Assembly: GCA_016932095.1 (NCBI GenBank)
Contig: JAFGDN010000053.1
Location: forward strand, 1 to 64,000
Source: Sedimentisphaerales bacterium
GTDB taxonomy: Bacteria; Planctomycetota; Phycisphaerae; Sedimentisphaerales; Anaerobacaceae
Direction: 5' to 3'
DNA length: 64,000 nt
Part shown: positions 8,142 to 16,478 of the stretch, in pieces
How the letters are laid out: each line of letters opens with the position of its first letter
Numbering within the stretch: the first letter of the stretch is position 1
The notes under the pieces: generated by a model
Databases searched by the model: none
Told to the model about the DNA's origin: nothing
Seen by the model: the letters and a program-made list of their open reading frames with translations, nothing else
Translations under genes and position numbers: made by a program

Positions 8142-9320
8142 ATGCTGTTGCCCATTCGCACAAATGTAAGGCCATACAGAACCCCATACGCTAATTACGC
8201 CATCATAGCGGTCAACGTCGTCGCGTTTTTCCTCACCTATTGGCCGCATCCGAATCCCATCACCGGCACTGCCGAAATCCTCCGCTCCGGGGCAAACCAT
8301 TTGATGTTCACGCCCGTCAGGCCGCAACTGTGGCAGTTCATAACGTATGCCTTCCTGCATGGCGGCCTCCTGCATATCGCAGGCAACATGTTCTTTCTTT
8401 ACCTGTTCGGCAACAACGTCAACGATAAGCTCGGCAATTTCAACTATATCTGCTTCTATCTTGCCGGCGGCGTCTTCAGCGCGGTCGGCCACATGCTGCT
8501 CAACAACGCCCCCGTCATCGGCGCCAGCGGCGCAGTTGCCGCCGTTACCGGGGCATACCTCGTGTTTTTTCCCAAAACCCTCATTACCGTCGTTTACTGG
8601 TTTTACATCATCGGCACAATGGACGTCCCTGCGCTTTACTTTATCGCATTCAAAATGATTATCCTCGATAACGCTATCATACGCTACACTCCCAACGTGG
8701 CTTATGACGCACATCTTGCCGGCTATGCCTTCGGAATAATCGCGTCTATGGTCCTTTTAGCGACCGGATTGACTCCGAGCTCGCATTTCGACCTGTGGGC
8801 GATGCTTAAACAGTGGAACCGCCGGCGGCGATACCGCGACGCCATATCCACCGGCTACGACCCATACACGGGAATGGGAAGCGCCAAACAGGTTAAATCC
8901 CGTGAGGTTAAAAATTCTCAGTTTCTCCCCAATAACCCGCAAATCGTGCAGATACGCAGCGACATCGCCAATTCTATTTACCAGCACAAGACCCACGACG
9001 CCGCCGAGTCGTATCTTCGGCTGACAACCCTCGATGAAAATCAAATCCTTCCCCGCCAGCAATTGCTTGACATCGCCAACCAGTTGGCCAGCGAAGGCCG
9101 GCACGAGCAGGCCGCGAGCGCTTATGAAAAATTCCTCGCCCACTATGCCAATTACGAACATATCGAGCAGGTTGAGCTGATGCTGGGCCTGATTTACGCC
9201 CGCTACTTAGACAATCCGGAATCGGCCCTCAAGCATCTTTCAGCCGCCGAAAATCGCCTGACAAACCCCGACCAGCTCGCCCTTTGCCGAACCGAGCTGG
9301 CGAAACTGCAAAACAGTTAA
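8142..9320 (+). CDS. Rhomboid-family intramembrane serine protease with C-terminal tetratricopeptide-like tail
   Basis: The first ~215 residues form a six-helix rhomboid core. The motif HGGLLHIAGNMFFLYLFGNN carries the loop and helix-2 His/Asn residues, VIGASGAVAAVTGAY carries the catalytic Ser near residue 128, and AHLAGYAFGI carries the catalytic His near 190. Such proteases cut transmembrane substrates within the bilayer. The tail of about 170 residues is soluble and helical (AASAYEKFLAHY, ESALKHLSAAENRL), like degenerate TPR repeats, and may bind partners in the cytoplasm. The stop codon overlaps that of the convergent gene at 9317-10198 in a TTAA palindrome. The substrate is unknown. Confidence 0.85.
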   Translation: MLLPIRTNVRPYRTPYANYAIIAVNVVAFFLTYWPHPNPITGTAEILRSGANHLMFTPVRPQLWQFITYAFLHGGLLHIAGNMFFLYLFGNNVNDKLGNFNYICFYLAGGVFSAVGHMLLNNAPVIGASGAVAAVTGAYLVFFPKTLITVVYWFYIIGTMDVPALYFIAFKMIILDNAIIRYTPNVAYDAHLAGYAFGIIASMVLLATGLTPSSHFDLWAMLKQWNRRRRYRDAISTGYDPYTGMGSAKQVKSREVKNSQFLPNNPQIVQIRSDIANSIYQHKTHDAAESYLRLTTLDENQILPRQQLLDIANQLASEGRHEQAASAYEKFLAHYANYEHIEQVELMLGLIYARYLDNPESALKHLSAAENRLTNPDQLALCRTELAKLQNS

Positions 9321-10198
9321 ATTTTCCTCTGCACTTCTTTCTGCTCGATGTTTTGGCTATATGCAAGTCCGGGAAAGACGCTTTGTAATGCTCTGTCGAA
9401 ACTGGTCGTATATACAATGCAAATCGAAAACGTTATTGCCCAGTATAATTTAAATATATAATTACAAAATATGAAAATGACCAAAATGGCCATTAAACCG
9501 AAAATGACCTGAAAAGATGAGGCGTTCCGGTCAATAAAGCAGCGTTCATCGATGATTCTGAATCGCCACATAAGCAGCAATAATGCGCTATTAATTGCGT
9601 TCCATACCGGGAACAAAAGAAGCCAACCCTCTGAATTTTCGACCATATATTTAGCCGCTGCCAAGCCGATAAGACCGTTTGTCACGACCGCGAAAGCCAG
9701 CATAACTGTTTTCTCGGGTTGGGTCTTTTCTCTCGTTGTGAAGACGTGATATAGGCATAAACCAAGAGCACCCACGAACATTAAGATAAAAAAGAATACA
9801 CGCGGGTCATCAAACTCACGGATGAAGGTATAAATATCTCTGCGCATCAATCCATTCATGGAGAAAACCAGTATGAAAGTAACGGCTAAGAGAAAAACCG
9901 AAAGTTCATCGTATGTCGGAATAAACCAGCCGGCCTTTTCCCTGATAAGCTCGGCTTTTTCATCTCCTCTGTCCATATCCGACTCCGGTTTCTCCATAAA
10001 CGCCGGACTCGATAATGCCGCTGCTTCTCTTGCCCGTTGCGTCTGCTCCGAAATATCAGGATTGATTGCCGGCCGGCCTGCGGTTGTTTTTGGAACAACT
10101 ACACTGTGCTTACATTTCGGGCATTTGCCTTTCTTGCCCGTTCCATTGTCGGGCGCCAGTATCCTCTGCCCGCAATATATGCACTTGAATCGTATCAC
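9317..10198 (-). CDS. Zinc-ribbon membrane protein of unknown function
   Basis: The 293-residue product begins with a rubredoxin/zinc-ribbon-like knuckle: CIYCGQ near residue 5 and CPKCKH near 27, two CxxC pairs about 20 residues apart. A linker of about 50 residues and roughly six hydrophobic helices (from residue ~95 to ~275) follow. Zinc-ribbon plus membrane architecture is common in planctomycete proteins of unknown role. The start is a GTG that overlaps the stop of the upstream gene at 10195-11940 (GTGA, four bases), so the two are translationally coupled and probably act together. I do not recognise a function. Confidence 0.75.
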   Translation of the reverse strand: MIRFKCIYCGQRILAPDNGTGKKGKCPKCKHSVVVPKTTAGRPAINPDISEQTQRAREAAALSSPAFMEKPESDMDRGDEKAELIREKAGWFIPTYDELSVFLLAVTFILVFSMNGLMRRDIYTFIREFDDPRVFFFILMFVGALGLCLYHVFTTREKTQPEKTVMLAFAVVTNGLIGLAAAKYMVENSEGWLLLFPVWNAINSALLLLMWRFRIIDERCFIDRNASSFQVIFGLMAILVIFIFCNYIFKLYWAITFSICIVYTTSFDRALQSVFPGLAYSQNIEQKEVQRKI

Positions 10199-11940
10199 GA
10201 GCTTGTCCCTGAATCCTGTGACTGAGCAGATAACGGCTCAAATTTTGGTTTTCTTCCTTTGATAAAAATACTGACGAAAGCCCCCACGAATAAAAGCACA
10301 AAACTAAGGAGAACAAAGCCCCAGGATGACAAATCCCTTGCCAACAGATATACCTTCGGGCAAATCGGCAACCATGAAAAAACGGCCGCAATAAGGTCTC
10401 TTGGTCTTAACCAGAACATAATTGATATAACAGCAATCGCACCTGTTACACTAAGGTCTGTCCACCCAAGTCCTTTTGGTAAAAAATCGAACAGGAATCC
10501 TGCTATGGCCAGTGACGCGATAAGCGTAATCACTCTGGGCATTTTGGAACCGAATACGAGGCAAATCAGAAAGTTGCCGAGCCCGAAGACGCCGGCTGCT
10601 GCCCCAATAAGCGTCATATTGTATTTTTGTGCCAATGTTTGGAACCAGTCGGTCATGCAAAGACCAAATGCCAAAGCTAATATAGCTGAAAAGCACAATG
10701 CCGCGCTTTTATGAATCACACCCAAGGCAAGCAAAACCGTTATAATTCCGGCGCCGCATAATTGCCAGTTAAGGGGTTGCGTCTTTTCCGGAGAATAACC
10801 GATCGTAAGCAGAACACCCAGCGCATAGATAAGTGCGATGTATGAATAGTATTTCTGTTTGTGATATCTCGCCAAACAAGTGAAAACAATTGCGATAAGC
10901 GCAAGGAACACAGGTGGATACCAGAAAATTTCAAGTGATGCGGCCGGTCCAGAGATAAATTTTTTGTTTGCCGCCGCGAAAATGGTTAGAAACAGGGGAA
11001 TGACAGAGATAACGATTTCAGTGCGAAGAGGATGTTTGCCTGAGCAGCGAATTAATTGCAGCATCAGAATCGAGCCGACGGCTATGAGCGGGATAAAATC
11101 GCCGAAAACGTAATCGACCGCAAACATATATGCAATCCCGTACTGGTGATAAGACACGGCCGTCAACAGCACAAGCGTAAATATCCATACCATAGCCGGT
11201 GTTCGCAAAAATGGTGTATCTTTGTCCTCTATCGGTCTTGTTCTCGCTGCCTCCACGATGACTATCGCCGCACCCGTCAACATTACAAGCCAGCCGATCA
11301 ACCAGTGGTTTCGCCTTATTTCGTCTGTTGCTGTCTTGGCAATCATCGGACCGGCCATCAGAGAAGGGGTCAAAAAGTTCCAGGCCAGTATCAGGCTTAT
11401 TCCGACAAAGGATAACACGCCCAACCGAAACGAGACTAATCGCCGCATAACGTATAGCTTTACTAAACCGAGGATTGTGCAGATAACCCCCGTCCACAGG
11501 CATATCGTTGGTCCGCTTGCGGCAACTACGCCTAATGTCATACCAGTGCCTATTAGAAAAATACCCACAAGTATTACAAGCGAAATGGCATCGTCGGTGA
11601 CATTCTTCCATACGACGATAAGGACAAGCACGGCCAATAAAGCTATCTCGTAAATATTGAGGACAACAATACAGGGATAGATGTCGGCCAAAATGCTGCT
11701 TTTGGCTAAAAGCGGCCCGATGATTCGAGTTATTCCATATATTATGGAAAGCGCGCTTAGGCAATAAAGAATACTTCCTCCCGTTAAACTTAAAAAGCTA
11801 CCGAGAGATCCGCGATTGTCCCATGCGGACAATAACAGTTTGTCGAGCGATTGATTCCATATACTTGCGGGACGCTTCTCTCCGGGAATATTTACCTGTA
11901 TCGTGTTATTCGGACTGCCTGACGAATTAAGCGTATCCAT
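10195..11940 (-). CDS. Polytopic membrane protein of unknown function
   Basis: I chose the ATG at 11940 (MDTLNSSGSP) because GGAGGA lies five bases upstream; an in-frame GTG at 11952 overlaps that site. The product of about 581 residues has a soluble N-terminus of ~40 residues and then about 16-18 hydrophobic segments through to residue ~565, with short charged loops and a polar tail. No catalytic motif stands out. It has the even hydrophobic periodicity of a DUF2157-like or transporter-like protein, but I cannot place it in a family. It is the first gene of a two-gene unit with the zinc-ribbon protein downstream. Confidence 0.7.
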   Translation of the reverse strand: MDTLNSSGSPNNTIQVNIPGEKRPASIWNQSLDKLLLSAWDNRGSLGSFLSLTGGSILYCLSALSIIYGITRIIGPLLAKSSILADIYPCIVVLNIYEIALLAVLVLIVVWKNVTDDAISLVILVGIFLIGTGMTLGVVAASGPTICLWTGVICTILGLVKLYVMRRLVSFRLGVLSFVGISLILAWNFLTPSLMAGPMIAKTATDEIRRNHWLIGWLVMLTGAAIVIVEAARTRPIEDKDTPFLRTPAMVWIFTLVLLTAVSYHQYGIAYMFAVDYVFGDFIPLIAVGSILMLQLIRCSGKHPLRTEIVISVIPLFLTIFAAANKKFISGPAASLEIFWYPPVFLALIAIVFTCLARYHKQKYYSYIALIYALGVLLTIGYSPEKTQPLNWQLCGAGIITVLLALGVIHKSAALCFSAILALAFGLCMTDWFQTLAQKYNMTLIGAAAGVFGLGNFLICLVFGSKMPRVITLIASLAIAGFLFDFLPKGLGWTDLSVTGAIAVISIMFWLRPRDLIAAVFSWLPICPKVYLLARDLSSWGFVLLSFVLLFVGAFVSIFIKGRKPKFEPLSAQSQDSGTSS

Positions 11941-12027
11941 ATATTCCTCCACGTTCTTCCTGTCCCTGCAAATTTCAGGCAGAGATTATTAATATTTTGT
12001 TCTTTTCTTTTGGTTCTCAGTGGTAAA

Positions 12028-13128
12028 TCAGTAATCCACGAACACAATATCCTCCGGCAGCGCCACGACGTCTCGGCGTTTGGGGCCAAGCAGCTTGCGT
12101 ATTTCAGTAGAGTGTTTGCCTGCCAGCGACTTCAATTCCTCGCTATTGAAATTTGTTACGGCCTTGGCCTTATCGTTGAGCCAGATAACATCACCGGCCT
12201 CGAACGTTCCCTCAATCGACTTTATCCCGCTGGGCAGTAAGCTCTTTTTATTCTTAACAGCCCGGAGCGCGCCATCGTCGATATTTATTTTCCCTGCGGG
12301 GGAGCTGTTTAGAATCCACCGTTCTCGGTTGCTCAATTTTCGCTTGGGTAAAAACAGCGTCCCGATTGTCTCGCCGGCGATGATATGCTCGATGACGTTT
12401 TCAATTCTGCCGTTGGCCAGGACGATTCGACAAGCCGCGTTGGCGGCGATTTTGGCGGCCTCGATTTTGGTCTTCATACCACCCGCGCTGAATTTGCTGC
12501 CCTTAGTTCCCGCGCTTTTTAGAATCTCCTCGTTGATTTCAAAAACCGTATCAATCGGCTTTGCGTCTGAGTATTTCTTCGGGTCTTTATTGTAAAGCGC
12601 ATCTGTATCAGTAAGTATGATTAAAAGGTCAGCGTCGATTTTGCTTGCCACAAGGGCGCTTAGCCGGTCGTTATCGCCGAAAGCCGTCCCGATTTCCTCG
12701 GTTGATATGCTGTCATTCTCATTCAATACCGGCACAACGCCAAGTTTCAAAAGCGTTTCGAGCGAGTTTTGCAGGTTCAGGTAGGTCTTTCGATTATTGA
12801 GCACCTCCGCGGTAAGGAGCACCTGTGCGACCGTAACGCCGAACTGCTCGAACGCCTTTCGATATTCGGCCATTAAGAGCGGCTGGCCTATGGCCGCACA
12901 TGCCTGACGCATCCTCACTTCATTTGGCTTGGCCGCCAATTTCAACTGCCCCGCCCCCATCCCGATTGCCCCGCTGGTAACAATCACTACCTGCTTACCC
13001 ATCTTAAGCAGTGAATTCACCTGCCCCGCAACCTGCCCCACATACCCCGCATCGATACTGTCATCCTTCGAGAGGATGTTGGTCCCGATTTTGATTACGA
13101 CTCGTTTTGCCTTCTCAAAATTCCTCAT
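12028..13128 (-). CDS. proB: Glutamate 5-kinase
   Basis: The product (366 aa) catalyses the first step of proline synthesis, phosphorylation of glutamate to gamma-glutamyl phosphate. The amino-acid-kinase domain covers residues ~8-255: VVIKIGTNILS at the start, VTSGAIGMG (phosphate-binding loop), VPVLNENDSIS and LLIILTDTDALYNKDP. A C-terminal PUA domain of about 90 residues (GKINIDDGALRAV to the end) matches the normal 367-residue form. It is on the same strand as proA (14907-16202) but separated from it by two plus-strand genes, so the usual proBA operon is split. A CACAGAG nonamer array lies just upstream of the start. Confidence 0.95.
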   Translation of the reverse strand: MRNFEKAKRVVIKIGTNILSKDDSIDAGYVGQVAGQVNSLLKMGKQVVIVTSGAIGMGAGQLKLAAKPNEVRMRQACAAIGQPLLMAEYRKAFEQFGVTVAQVLLTAEVLNNRKTYLNLQNSLETLLKLGVVPVLNENDSISTEEIGTAFGDNDRLSALVASKIDADLLIILTDTDALYNKDPKKYSDAKPIDTVFEINEEILKSAGTKGSKFSAGGMKTKIEAAKIAANAACRIVLANGRIENVIEHIIAGETIGTLFLPKRKLSNRERWILNSSPAGKINIDDGALRAVKNKKSLLPSGIKSIEGTFEAGDVIWLNDKAKAVTNFNSEELKSLAGKHSTEIRKLLGPKRRDVVALPEDIVFVDY

Positions 13129-13160
13129 ATTTTTGCCACAGAGTTTTTATTTATTATAGC

Positions 13161-13187
13161 CACAGAGGGCACAGAGGACACAGAGAA
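13161..13187 (+). repeat. CACAGAG nonamer array, copy 1
   Basis: Three 9-base units (CACAGAGGG, CACAGAGGA, CACAGAGAA) lie in the proB/esterase divergent region, 33 bases upstream of proB, with a further lone CACAGAG at 13137-13143. Related arrays occur at 14189-14215 and 14880-14907. Confidence 0.85.
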
Positions 13188-13210
13188 TTTTTAACCACGC
13201 ATTAAGGTTT

Positions 13211-13238
13211 TTGACAACGCCGGCTTAACCGCTATAAT
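13211..13238 (+). promoter_or_regulatory. Consensus sigma-70 promoter of the esterase gene
   Basis: Perfect TTGACA (13211-13216) and perfect TATAAT (13233-13238), 16 bases apart, predict a start near 13245, about 35 bases before the ATG at 13280. Expression should be strong in the absence of a repressor; no operator is obvious. Confidence 0.85.
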
Positions 13239-13279
13239 CAAATAATCAGACGATAAGTTTTTTTGTAAAGGAAACAAGT

Positions 13280-14179
13280 ATGATAACCACATATTTGCCA
13301 ATCACACTCACTTTAATTTTGTCTGTTGCCGCCGCAGAACCGAATGTAGAATCCGCCAGTCCGCAAACCCCTGAAGGCCCGGCCATTTATCGTGATTTGC
13401 CTTACGTTACCAACGGGCACGAGCGACAAAAGCTGGATTTGTATATTCCGAAATCGCAGGAAAAGCTGCCGCTGATAATCAGGATTCACGGCGGCGCCTG
13501 GCTTGCGGGCAGTAAAGAAATGGAAGGACCGGGTGATTATGTCCGTAACGGTTATGCCGTAGCGAGCATTAATTATCGTCTCAGCCGGCACGCTGTATTT
13601 CCTGCCCAGATTGAGGATTGCAAGGCGGCCGTCCGTTTCCTGCGCGCCAGTGCGGAGAAGTATAACCTTGACCCGAACCGCTTCGCCGTCTGGGGGCCGT
13701 CAGCGGGCGGGCACCTGGCAGCTCTACTTGGCACAACAGGCGATGTAAACGAATTTGACGTGGGAGAAAACCTGACAGTTTCAAGCAAAGTGCAGGCGGT
13801 CGTCGATTTCTTCGGGCCGACCGACTTTCTTCAAATGCAGGCGCATCGCCTGCCGGGCGGCATGGACCATAACACTCCCGATTCGCCGGAGTCAAAGCTG
13901 CTCGGCGGCAACATTGCGGATAACCCCGAAAAGGCCGCCAGGGCCAATCCGCTCACTTACATCACAAAAGATGACCCGCCTTTTCTTATTATTCACGGCG
14001 CTCAAGACCCGCTTGTGCCGCATCATCAAAGCGAGCTGCTTGAAGCTGCCCTGAAAAAGGCGGGTGTCCCTGTAATATTTTACACCGTCAAAGGCGCCGG
14101 CCACGGCGGCTTCAAAGACCCCAATGTGCCGAAATTAACCAGGGAGTTTTTTGAGAAACACCTGAAAACTAAACAGTAG
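13280..14179 (+). CDS. Exported alpha/beta-hydrolase (carboxylesterase/lipase, BD-FAE/HSL-like)
   Basis: The product (299 aa) has a signal peptide (ITTYLPITLTLILSVAAA) and an alpha/beta-hydrolase fold. HGGAWLAGSK near residue 71 is the oxyanion-hole HGG motif, GPSAGGHLAALLG near 141 holds the nucleophile Ser, HGAQDPLVPHHQS near 243 the acid Asp and GAGHGGF near 274 the catalytic His. This set is typical of feruloyl/acetyl-xylan-type esterases widespread in planctomycetes, where they deacylate plant or algal polysaccharides. AAAGGA lies 6 bases before the ATG. It stands between proA and proB on the opposite strand. Exact substrate unknown. Confidence 0.9.
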   Translation: MITTYLPITLTLILSVAAAEPNVESASPQTPEGPAIYRDLPYVTNGHERQKLDLYIPKSQEKLPLIIRIHGGAWLAGSKEMEGPGDYVRNGYAVASINYRLSRHAVFPAQIEDCKAAVRFLRASAEKYNLDPNRFAVWGPSAGGHLAALLGTTGDVNEFDVGENLTVSSKVQAVVDFFGPTDFLQMQAHRLPGGMDHNTPDSPESKLLGGNIADNPEKAARANPLTYITKDDPPFLIIHGAQDPLVPHHQSELLEAALKKAGVPVIFYTVKGAGHGGFKDPNVPKLTREFFEKHLKTKQ

Positions 14180-14188
14180 GTTCCTCAC

Positions 14189-14215
14189 CGCAGAGAACGC
14201 GGAGAACGCAGAGAA
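14189..14215 (+). repeat. CGCAGAGAA nonamer array, copy 2
   Basis: Units CGCAGAGAA, CGCGGAGAA and CGCAGAGAA begin 10 bases after the esterase stop codon. They are a sequence variant of the CACAGAG arrays on either side, with the same 9-base period. Confidence 0.85.
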
Positions 14216-14224
14216 TTTTTTTTT

Positions 14225-14260
14225 GTCATTCCCGCGAAAGCGGGCGGGGCAAGCCCCGCC
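14225..14260 (+). repeat. REP-like GTCATTCCCGC element fused to a GC-rich hairpin
   Basis: GTCATTCCCGCGAAAGCGGG (14225-14244) contains the CCCGC-GAAA-GCGGG hairpin. It runs directly into the hairpin GGCGGGGC-AA-GCCCCGCC (14243-14260). The first part recurs in the opposite orientation at 50341-50365, before the capsid gene. Confidence 0.75.
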
Positions 14261-14329
14261 AATATTTAATTCCAAATTGTGTTCATTGCACTAATTAAGT
14301 TAATCTCGCTTTCAGTCGATTTAATCAGT

Positions 14330-14818
14330 ATGAGATTCTTAGATTTCATATTGCGAGGTATTCTGGCCTGGCTCACAGGGCTGTTTTTCTACATGATAGC
14401 GATAATGATGACTACATATGATGGCATGATTTCTATGATTTGTCAGCCAATCATGGGAGCGATAATGACCAGCGTCGCACTTGCTTTGATTATAATTATT
14501 GGCTCTCCCCTGTTTATTAATCGGGTTTGGAGAAGGTGGGAAAAAATCTGGTGGTTCTCATTAGTTCTTATATTCATAAGTTTTTTATTGTTATTTTTAT
14601 CGTGGTACCCCTTCAAAGAAACTGTTATAGATCCAATCGATAAAATATCTGTGCAGACATTTAATGCACCTATATCGTTATGTGGCTGGATGGGTATGAT
14701 GTTTGGTATTTTCTATTGTCCTGCGTTTTCAATTCAATGGCTCTTTAGAAGATTTCAAAAATTGGTGGTCGATATAAAAAGCAAAGATAAGGTGATATGT
14801 GATAAACCGGCGGGGTAA
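14330..14818 (+). CDS. Small polytopic membrane protein of unknown function
   Basis: From the ATG at 14330 the product is 162 residues (a GTG at 14279 would add 17). It has four hydrophobic segments: around residues 8-28, 35-55, 75-95 and 115-135, with a basic tail (KSKDKVICDK). Neither start has a good Shine-Dalgarno. The gene is visibly more A+T-rich than its neighbours, which hints at transfer. Its last codons overlap a terminator-like hairpin at 14809-14826. No family recognised. Confidence 0.55.
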   Translation: MRFLDFILRGILAWLTGLFFYMIAIMMTTYDGMISMICQPIMGAIMTSVALALIIIIGSPLFINRVWRRWEKIWWFSLVLIFISFLLLFLSWYPFKETVIDPIDKISVQTFNAPISLCGWMGMMFGIFYCPAFSIQWLFRRFQKLVVDIKSKDKVICDKPAG

Positions 14819-14826
14819 ACCCCGCC
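14809..14826 (+). terminator. GC-rich hairpin over the stop codon of the membrane protein gene
   Basis: GGCGGGG (14809-14815) and CCCCGCC (14820-14826) pair perfectly around the loop TAAA, which is the stop codon region itself. A short TTTTT follows at 14832. It may terminate the transcript; it resembles the hairpin at 14243-14260 and may be the same repeat. Confidence 0.5.
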
Positions 14827-14879
14827 CTGCATTTTTGTGAATCATGTGCTTTTTTGCGGCTAACCTTTTCTTTTTTTAT

Positions 14880-14907
14880 TTCTCTGTGACCTCTGTGGCT
14901 CTGTGGC
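14880..14907 (-). repeat. CACAGAG nonamer array, copy 3, at the 3' end of proA
   Basis: Read on the minus strand, CACAGAG units recur with a 9-base step immediately after the proA stop. A further CACAGAG (14917-14923) encodes the His-Arg of the C-terminal HRVL residues of ProA, so the repeat has entered the coding end of the gene. Confidence 0.8.
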
Positions 14908-16202
14908 TACAAAACTCTGTGGCTGAATTTCCTTCGGCCATCGGCGTAGTCGGCCACGATTTGGCCTGAGCCGAGGAGTTTCCATTTGTAAATTACAAGG
15001 CCTTCAAGGCCGACGGGGCCGCGAGCGTGAATTTTTGTCGTGCTTATGCCGACCTCAGCGCCCAATCCATATCGATACCCGTCGCTGAAACGTGTGCTGC
15101 AATTCCAGAATACGCCTGCTGAATCAACCAAATCGAGGAATCTTTCCGCCGTCTCCTGAACCTGCGTAACAATCGCGTCTGTGTGGTGTGAGCCGTAGTG
15201 GTTTATGTGCTCGATGGCTTCATCGACACCATCGACAACCTTGAGCGACAGGATGTAATCGAGATATTCCGTCCACCAGTCCTTCTCCATAGCCGGCTTT
15301 ACTTTTATAATCGAGCGGGTCTTTTTGCAGCCGCGAAGTTCGACATTTTTGGCGTCGAAAACGGCCTTGACCTTCGGCAGAAATTCTTTAGCGATTTTGC
15401 TGTCAACAAGAAGCGTCTCAACGGCATTGCAGACCGCGACATACTGGCATTTCGAATCGACGGCGATTTTGACCGCCATATTGATATCGGCCTGACCATC
15501 GACGTAAACGTGGCAAATCCCTTCCGCATGGCCTAAGACGGGAATATTTGTATGGTTCATTATATAGCGGACAAATTCATTCGACCCGCGGGGGATTACC
15601 AGGTCAATATAGTCATCCTGTTTTAGCATTTCAGCGACGTGCTGTCTTGTCTCAAGCAGTTGAATCCAGCCAACAGGTATTTTCTCGCTTCTGCCTTCTG
15701 CCTTCTCACTGGTTGCGTCAGCAATAACCTTCGCTAAAATCTTATTTGTATTTGCTGCTTCTGAACCGCCCTTTAATAAAACCGCGTTTCCGCTTTTCAG
15801 GCACAGGGTTGAAATCTGCACAAGGGCATCAGGCCTTGATTCAAAGACGACGCCGATTACCCCGATAGGACAGCTTACCTTGTAAAGGTTAAGGCCCATA
15901 TCGAGTTCGGTAGCCGATAATGTTTTGCCGACCGGGTCGTCCAATTTAATTAAGCTTTCGATTCCTGCGCAAACGTCTGCGATTTTGCCCTCATCGAATT
16001 TCAGCCGTTTGAGAAGCGGCTTTACAATTTTATTCTTTTCAGCTAAGCGTAAATCCTTTTGGTTTGCTGCGATTATTTCTGAACTTCGGCTTTTCAATTG
16101 CTCTGCTATTTTCGAAAGCGCAGAATTTTTCATATCGGTCTTTACGGCCGATAACAGAATCGCCGCCGACTTCGCCTTTTTCGCCTTTTCTGATATACCC
16201 AT
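14907..16202 (-). CDS. proA: Glutamate-5-semialdehyde dehydrogenase (gamma-glutamyl phosphate reductase)
   Basis: The product reduces gamma-glutamyl phosphate to glutamate semialdehyde with NADPH, the second step of proline synthesis. I chose the ATG at 16202 (MGISEKAKKAK), preceded by GGAAG; the open frame continues upstream to 16376 but would cross the tRNA gene. Marks: SRPDALVQISTLCLKSGN, LKGGSEA, the catalytic Cys in VCNAVETLLV, and STRFSDGYRYGLGAEVGIST near the end. Length is 431 residues against 415-420 in the family. The surplus is explained by a translated heptamer array (residues ~165-174, SEKAEGRSEK) and a repeat-derived C-terminus (HRVL). Confidence 0.95.
   Translation of the reverse strand: MGISEKAKKAKSAAILLSAVKTDMKNSALSKIAEQLKSRSSEIIAANQKDLRLAEKNKIVKPLLKRLKFDEGKIADVCAGIESLIKLDDPVGKTLSATELDMGLNLYKVSCPIGVIGVVFESRPDALVQISTLCLKSGNAVLLKGGSEAANTNKILAKVIADATSEKAEGRSEKIPVGWIQLLETRQHVAEMLKQDDYIDLVIPRGSNEFVRYIMNHTNIPVLGHAEGICHVYVDGQADINMAVKIAVDSKCQYVAVCNAVETLLVDSKIAKEFLPKVKAVFDAKNVELRGCKKTRSIIKVKPAMEKDWWTEYLDYILSLKVVDGVDEAIEHINHYGSHHTDAIVTQVQETAERFLDLVDSAGVFWNCSTRFSDGYRYGLGAEVGISTTKIHARGPVGLEGLVIYKWKLLGSGQIVADYADGRRKFSHRVL
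15681..15708 (-). repeat. Heptamer array inside the proA coding sequence
   Basis: Four 7-base units on the plus strand read TTTCTCG, CTTCTGC, CTTCTGC, CTTCTCA. On the coding strand they are translated as the polar segment SEKAEGRSEK, between the helix DAT and IPVGWIQL. Confidence 0.85.
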
Positions 16203-16310
16203 TTTTCTTCCAGCTTTACATTCAGGTAATCTGACTTTATAATTAGACGAGACGTTGACGAGTATAAATAATAAATAGAAAATAATAAATAGAAAATCCG
16301 CCTTCGGCAC

Positions 16311-16381
16311 GCGGGTGTAGCTTAGTGGTAAAGCTCCAGCCTTCCAAGCTGGTAATGTGGGTTCGATTCCCATCACCCGCT
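16311..16381 (+). tRNA. tRNA-Gly (anticodon UCC)
   Basis: The acceptor arms GCGGGTG (16311-16317) and CACCCGC (16374-16380) pair exactly, with discriminator T at 16381. The D arm reads TAGCTTAGTGGTAAAGC, the anticodon loop CTTCCAA gives anticodon TCC, and the T arm carries GGTTCGATTCC. The 3' CCA is not encoded. The reading frame of proA extended upstream runs into it on the other strand, which is chance. An octamer-derived terminator follows. Confidence 0.97.
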
Positions 16382-16389
16382 TTCAAAAA

Positions 16390-16478
16390 GAGCGTAAGAG
16401 CAAAAGAGCATAGGAGCACAAGAAAAAAATTTGTGCTCTTTTTTTACTTGTGCTCTTTTGACTTGTGCGCTTGTGCTC
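16390..16478 (+). repeat. Octamer array after tRNA-Gly
   Basis: GAGCNNNN units repeat every 8 bases from 16390 to 16421. Complementary TTGTGCTC or TTGTGCGC units lie at 16431, 16448, 16463 and 16471. The two halves are inverted relative to each other. Confidence 0.85.
16414..16445 (+). terminator. Intrinsic terminator of tRNA-Gly built from an octamer array
   Basis: GAGCACAA (16414-16421) and TTGTGCTC (16431-16438) form an 8-bp stem with a 9-base A-rich loop, followed by seven T (16439-16445). The left arm is the last of four 8-base units that begin with GAGC at 16390, 16398, 16406 and 16414. TTGTGCTC-like units continue at 16448, 16463 and 16471. Confidence 0.85.

Noticed and set aside
13161-14923. 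CRISPR array
   Set aside because: The repeats are 9 bases with no spacers; no cas genes are in the window. None of the arrays has the 24-37-base repeat and spacer layout.
16203-16376. N-terminal extension of ProA to 16376
   Set aside because: It would include the antisense of tRNA-Gly and has no similarity to ProA; the ATG at 16202 has a ribosome site and matches the family.
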